Shown: positions 59,012-64,000 of the stretch, piece by piece
Numbering within the stretch: position 1 is the stretch's first letter
Layout: each line of letters begins with the position of its first letter
NCBI RefSeq assembly: GCF_902686445.1
Contig: NC_062218.1
Location: 14,669,015-14,733,014 of the forward strand
Direction of reading: 5' to 3'
Source: Sciurus carolinensis
Taxonomy: Eukaryota; Chordata; Mammalia; Rodentia; Sciuridae
Length of the DNA stretch: 64,000 nucleotides
Notes under the pieces: model-generated
Database searches by the model: none
The model's input: the letters and a program-made list of their open reading frames with translations, nothing else
What the model was told of the DNA's origin: nothing
Translations under genes and position numbers: made by a program

Positions 59012-59215
59012 ACCGGGTGAGGTGGCCCACGCCTGTAATCCCAGTGGTTCTGGAGGCTGAGGCAGGAGGATCCCGAGTTTAAAGCCAGCAAGGCACTAAG
59101 CAACTCAGTGAGACCCTGTCTCCAAATAAAATACAAAATAGGGCTGGGGATGTGGCTCAGTGGTTGAGCGCTCCTGAGTTCAATCCTTGGTACCCTCCAC
59201 CCCCCGCCCCAAAGA
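59012..59215 (+). mobile_element. MEN-type (B1-ID) SINE, well preserved
   Basis: CCGGGTGAGGTGGCCCACGC, GGCTGAGGCAGGAGGATCC, GGGCTGGGGATGTGGCTCAG, GTTCAATCCTTGGTACC. Confidence 0.94.
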
Positions 59216-59439
59216 AAAGAAATTCTATGTAGAATTCTGAAACAAAAAAGTAAAAAGCAAAAAGGACATTTTTAGAAAAACTAGTGAAATCTGAATAAAG
59301 TTCAGAGGTTAATTCATAATAGTGTACCAAAACTGTCTTCTTCATTTTGACAGATGTATCAAGATACTGTAGGATGTCAATCCAATAAAGGAAATCTCTA
59401 TACTTTATAACTTTTCCATAAGTTATTTCCCCCCAAAGT

Positions 59440-59446
59440 GTGTGTG

Positions 59447-59487
<41 letters not shown>
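59440..59487 (+). repeat. (GT)n microsatellite
   Basis: GTGTGTGCTC followed by about 19 GT units. Confidence 0.96.
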
Positions 59488-59488
<1 letters not shown>

Positions 59489-60069
59489 TTTTTAAATAAA
59501 TCTGCTCGTAAGAAGTTCAGGGGAATTCACAAAGGTCCAAAGGAAGTCAGAGCAAGATCTGAAATGGCAAGAGATTCCCCAGCAATGAGAAATGGGAGAC
59601 AGACTTTGAGATGCTTGCAAAAATTGGGTCCCTCAAAGGCCTACCCCCTTAGAAGCAAGCAGGTTGAAAATTTACAACTCTTGTCGGAGGTACTGACATG
59701 AAAACTTGTTAGCTTAGGCCTTGATTTGGTCTGAAAAATAGAATCTCCCCTGAGAACTCATAAACACAAGCAGCTCTTATTCTGGTTTAAAGTTTAAATT
59801 TATACTATCTGTTATGGGCTGAATTATGTGCCCCCCATTCATATGTTGAAGTTCTAACCCCCAGTCCCACAGAATGTGACTATATTTGAAGATAGGCCTT
59901 TAAAGTGGTGATTAAGTTAAAGGAGGCCCTTAGGGTAGGCCCTAATCCAACATGAATGGTGTCCTTCTAAGGAGAGGAGATTAGAACATACAGAGAGACA
60001 ACAGGGCTGTGCATATACAGAGAAAAGAAAAGACCTTGTAAATACACAAAGGGTGGATGGTCTCTCAGT

Positions 60070-60400
60070 GATACTATAACAGAACATGACATTTATAATT
60101 TATAAACAGCAAATTCATTTCTCAGAGGTCTGGAAGTTAGAGGTCCAAGATCAAGCCACCAGCATGTGTGGTGTCTGGTGAGGGCCCAGACTCTACTTTC
60201 AAGATGGCACCTTGAGCACTGCTTCCTCTGGAGGGGAAGAATGCTGCTGTGTCCTCTTATGGTGGAAGAGCGGAAGAGAATGAACTCTCTCCCTAGACCC
60301 TGTGAGGTCTCTGCCTTCATGGCTCAATCATCTCCTGAAGGCCCACCTCTTAATACTATTCCATTGGTGATTAAATTTCAACAGAATAGTTTTGGGGAAA
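60070..60400 (-). mobile_element. MLT1-type LTR, reverse, nested
   Basis: TTCATTTCTCAGAGGTCTGG, GGTGTCTGGTGAGGGCCC, CTGTGTCCTCTTATGGTGG, CCACCTCTTAATACTATTCC read as a reverse MLT1 LTR; its 3' terminus is shortened. Confidence 0.85.
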
Positions 60401-60478
60401 CCAGAAGACAGTAGCTGTGGTCATCTGCAAGCCAAGGAGAGGCCTCAGGAGAAACCAACCCCACCATACCTTGATTTT

Positions 60479-60572
60479 GTTCCTTTGTTTCCTTTTTTAC
60501 CCCACTCTCTTGAACCCAGGGTTTCATGCATGCTAAGCTTATGCTCTACAACTGAGCTATGTACCCAGCCCC
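60479..60572 (-). mobile_element. ID SINE nested in the MLT1 LTR
   Basis: TTGAACCCAGGGTTTCATGC, TGCTCTACAACTGAGCTATG, ACCCAGCC with the 11-bp duplication ACCTTGATTTT at 60468-60478 and 60573-60583. Confidence 0.93.
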
Positions 60573-60680
60573 ACCTTGATTTTGAACTTCAACCTCCAGA
60601 ACTGCTAGAAAATCAGCGTCTGTTATTTAAGCCACCCAGTCTATGGCACTTTGTTGTAGCAGTCCTAGCAAACTAATGCA

Positions 60681-62867
60681 CTATCCATGTGTCCCAGGAA
60701 AGCCCAAACGAAAATATTAATTTTAAGCACCTGTAGTAGGTAGAGCCCTCTGGGGATGAACCATCTAGGGAAAATTCACCCTCATCCCAACATTCTAGGG
60801 ATTCCCACAGATGAAGAACATTCATACATGAATACACCATAAATCAGAAAACCCAAATAATTGGGACTTCAATAGAATAAGGGGTAAGTTGCCATCTATG
60901 GCAAGTGCTGAGGCTCCAAGCCTGTTAGGCCCTTCAGGATTTTTATTCTCTATTTGGCTGATTGGGATGGGTATAAGAGACATTGGAAGAAGAATGGATG
61001 ACACTGAGTATAAGCCTGCTAGGAATTTTGTTACATAAAGAAGCAGAAAAATGGGTCCATACCTGGACAGATAAGAAAAAAAGTTCTATTTTAAGGAGAC
61101 TCCATCCACGTCAGGATGCTGATGGAATGGACCAGTTGAAAGTGGAACGAAGATTAGTGAAGAGTAGGGGAGTGTGGGTGGAGAGACACCTTGAGTGGGT
61201 GAAAGAGAAGGAGATTTGGCACCAGAGTCTAGTTCCTGACCTGACTAGGAATGGAGGCCTTGGAGAAGCAAAGAGCCCCCAGTTTTGGAAATGACACCAG
61301 CAGGAAATTGAACAGGAGCTTGCTTAACATAAGCCTGAGGGGTTCTCTCTAGTCCAGTTTCTCTCAGGGACTGTGAGGAGCCTTAGTAATGTGTTCCTAT
61401 GGTTTCGTAAATCCTTCCCGAGATGTTTTTGTTATAATCGATAACTTTAAGACTGCTGCATCTTTCCACTGGAAGTCCTGTCTGCAATACTCCCATGTTT
61501 AAGGAGCATCGGAGTGAGTGGGGGACTAGAGTAAGCAGGACTTTAGAGGGTACAAAAGTTTTCCAGAGATACAGAACCAACAAAATATGTATGTGTGATG
61601 TTTATGCATGTGAATCATGTGAATGTGTGTGTATGAGAGAGAAATTCAGCCCCATATCTTCAGGGTTGGCCAGCAGGCTGGAAAGTCAGGGAAAATTGTG
61701 AAACAAGTCCAAGGCCATCTGCAGAATTCCCTCTTGTTTAGGGGAAGGCAGTCTTTGCTCCATTAAGGTCTTCCACTCTTTGGTTGAGGCCCACCCCCAT
61801 TATGGAAGGCAATCTGTTTTACCAAAGTAACCTAATTAAATGTAAATCTCATCCAAAACACCCTCATAGAAATGTTCAGAAAAATGTTTGATCAATTATC
61901 TGGGCTCTGTGACCTAGCCAAGTTGTCATGTAAAGTTAGCCATCACAAATAGGATGTATTTTTGTGTGCTGGGAGGTTTTGTGTTTGTGTTTAAGTGAAT
62001 GCTAGCTGTCTGAGTGTAGGAATCGCTTCAGAGAATGCTCTGCCTGCTGCATTCCTCTGTCAGGAAGGAGGCCCAGGGATGTGTAGTCAGAGGTCAGGAC
62101 GCATCCATGGCCCATGCTACCCAGAAGCAAAAGTAGAAAATCTAGATTTGAAATAAACAGAGCAAGTCTGAAAAATTCTTCCAGATCTGACTGTTCATAT
62201 TTTAAAAATCTGGATGAAGTCTGCCTCAATTTGCCAACAATCCTAAAAATGCACAATGGTGTTACCGTCTTCGTGAAGTAGAGAAACTCTCCTATGCCAT
62301 TAACAATAAAAATTAAATTCCTCTTCATCGAGACTGAATTATCAGCCCATTATTTCTGTGGAAGATGTTAGCACAAAACAAAAAGCCCTCAGCTGAGGAG
62401 GTAATTGAGGAATTTACAGCCCCCAAATTGTGGAAAGCATTGCTACACAGAAGTATAGATTAATAACAAGCTTCTATAATGTGTGATTTGTGGCGATGCC
62501 TTCACCCATGTTACATAACTCACTTTTGACCTAATTTTGTAATTGTAATTAGGTATTAATTTTTAGATTGTAGGAGGGGAGTATGGGCCCCCCAAAACCA
62601 GCATCCATTCTTTCATAGGGTGGAAAAGGAGTCAATGAAGAAGCAAAGAAACCAGCCAGACTCAGAAGCAAGAGAGGCGCATTTCGAGGAGCTATGTTCC
62701 TGGCGGTGGGGAGCAGCTGACAATGATGCCTTGCAGATCTTCGCAGAGACAGTGCTGTCGAAATCTCACCTCTGGGCTTTAAAAGCTTTCAGGGATTGCG
62801 AACGGCTCCATTTCACAAAAACTTAGGAATTTATAAGCTTCCCATCTGCATGGGAATCACTAGGGAT
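60681..62867. other. Intergenic DNA, repeat-poor, no gene seen
   Basis: A Lys/Glu-rich 103-codon plus frame at 60983-61294 is unrecognised, with no initiation or splice support. Nothing else stands out. Confidence 0.45.
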
Positions 62868-62985
62868 GGAGTTACCAGATTTAACTCCTGCAGATTTAGG
62901 ATGTCCAGTTAAACTTGAACTTCACATAAACAGTAAATAGTTTTTAGTAAGAGTAGGTTGCATGCAATATTGCATCTTGCCTGCA
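62868..62985 (+). mobile_element. MER-type DNA transposon relic
   Basis: TTACCAGATTTAACTCCTGC, GGATGTCCAGTTAAACTTGA, ACTTCACATAAACAGTAAATA resemble a known palindromic MER element; I cannot name it. Confidence 0.5.
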
Positions 62986-64000
62986 ACACTACTTTGGGAG
63001 TGTCTTAAAATTACCTTTTAGCAGGTTACCCAGGGGATTCGTATGTATGTTAAAGTAGGTGAACCCACTGTGGATTCCAGAAAGTGTTCTTGAAAGCATT
63101 CAGGTCACTGTTCAAAAGAATCCTGTGAACTATGAAAATTGACCTAGCCAAATTTATTTCCAATCCTTGTCCACAAACTGGTTGCTTACTCTTTATTACT
63201 GGGATGCTGAAATGTTTCCCTCATGGATTCTTTTATTCCCCAGGCAGAGCAACATACTAGATTACAGCACGTTTCGAGTCCCTGATGCAAGTAATTGATC
63301 CTGAAAGATATTGACTCAACAGGGTAGGTTCTTGGTCCTCATTCCTTACTCCCTCTTTACAGTGCATCTGTGGTGGTCTCAGTGTTCTGTAAGTGCCAAC
63401 ATAATAGCATCCAGTGCTGCTTCTTGGGCATTTGACCTGAACATACACTGTTCATAAGGGCCCCAATGCTTGTTTTAATTCTCTGCTGCCACCATCTTGA
63501 TATTCATAGCTTTCTCTTTGAACTTGTGTTTTGCAAGTGAAATTCGATGGGACTATAGATCATGTGAGCAGAGGAGAAATACCCAAGAAGTATAAATAGA
63601 CGTTCCCCCTTGTTTGTGTACAGTATACATGGTGCCTCAGTGAACCCAGGATGCATGGGGTTCAGAGTGGTTCCAACTGAGTACAAAGTAAGGGTGCCAT
63701 GTCTGCAATTGATTAAAAGGAGATCTGCTCACATTTTAAGGAACACAAAAATGCTATTCATCTTACCTACCTGTATCAGCCAACTACTTGTGGAGAAAAT
63801 GCTGATATGGAAAGAAAGGGAAAGGCAAACAGTACAAAGCTCCTTTTCCTTTAGACTCTTCCTTACTCCTTGATAAGGCAGAAAGTGGTAGTGAAATGTG
63901 TGCATATCAAGAAGCAAAGTAAAAATGGTCGAGTGGGTTCTGCAAATGTTTCCCTTGTTCTCATTAGAACAAAATACACAGGATGCATGTACAAAGAAGG
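62986..64000. other. Intergenic DNA to the window edge
   Basis: No gene, promoter or confident repeat seen. Confidence 0.5.

Larger units (their letters stand above)
59810..60680 (+). mobile_element. MLT1-type LTR hosting two nested insertions
   Basis: Ends TGTTATGGGCTGAATTATG and GCAAACTAATGCA are bracketed by the 5-bp duplication CTATC at 59805-59809 and 60681-60685. The body is split by a reverse MLT1 (about 60070-60400) and by an ID SINE (60479-60572). Confidence 0.92.

Noticed and set aside
60983..61294. 103-codon Lys/Glu-rich plus-strand ORF
   Set aside because: No match recognised and no transcript signals.

Overview
This is a mammalian nuclear genomic window, almost certainly from a squirrel-family rodent (Sciuridae: ground squirrel, marmot or tree squirrel). 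The clue is the SINE content. There are many copies of a composite element made of a B1/7SL-like half followed by a tRNA-derived ID half, which matches the MEN-type SINE described from squirrels. There are also free ID elements and rodent-style MaLR LTRs. Nothing bacterial, viral or plasmid-like is present, and the six-frame ORFs are almost all chance open frames in non-coding DNA.

One protein-coding gene can be identified with confidence: MYO10 (unconventional myosin X) on the minus strand. The window opens inside coding exon 2 (positions 94 to 1, codons 8-38 plus one base, with a clean acceptor). It then runs through the whole of a 44.3 kb first intron (95-44433) and reaches coding exon 1 at 44434-44454, which encodes only MDNFFPE before a GTGAGT donor. 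Exon 1 lies in a CpG island (about 44150-45440) with clustered GC boxes, which marks the MYO10 promoter and 5' leader. A 16-codon upstream ORF sits just ahead of the start codon. From about 45.4 kb to the right edge the window is upstream intergenic DNA with no recognisable gene.

Intron 1 holds old MIR, MER5-type and L1M fragments, two MaLR LTRs at 11-14 kb, one at 24.8-25.2 kb, a Tigger-type DNA transposon relic at 30.6-30.95 kb, about a dozen squirrel SINEs, and one young 5'-truncated L1 (32383-33096) with telomere-like hexamers in its 3' UTR. The upstream region is richer in LTRs (48.8-50.1, 54.1-55.1 and 59.8-60.7 kb). It also contains several nested insertions whose order can be read from target-site duplications.

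I looked for an undescribed system and did not find one. The most useful observations are the secure MYO10 assignment, the upstream ORF and possible alternative donor in its leader, the G-rich telomere-like tract in the young L1, and the nested transposon structures. Coordinates of old repeats are approximate because they were judged by eye, without a repeat library search.
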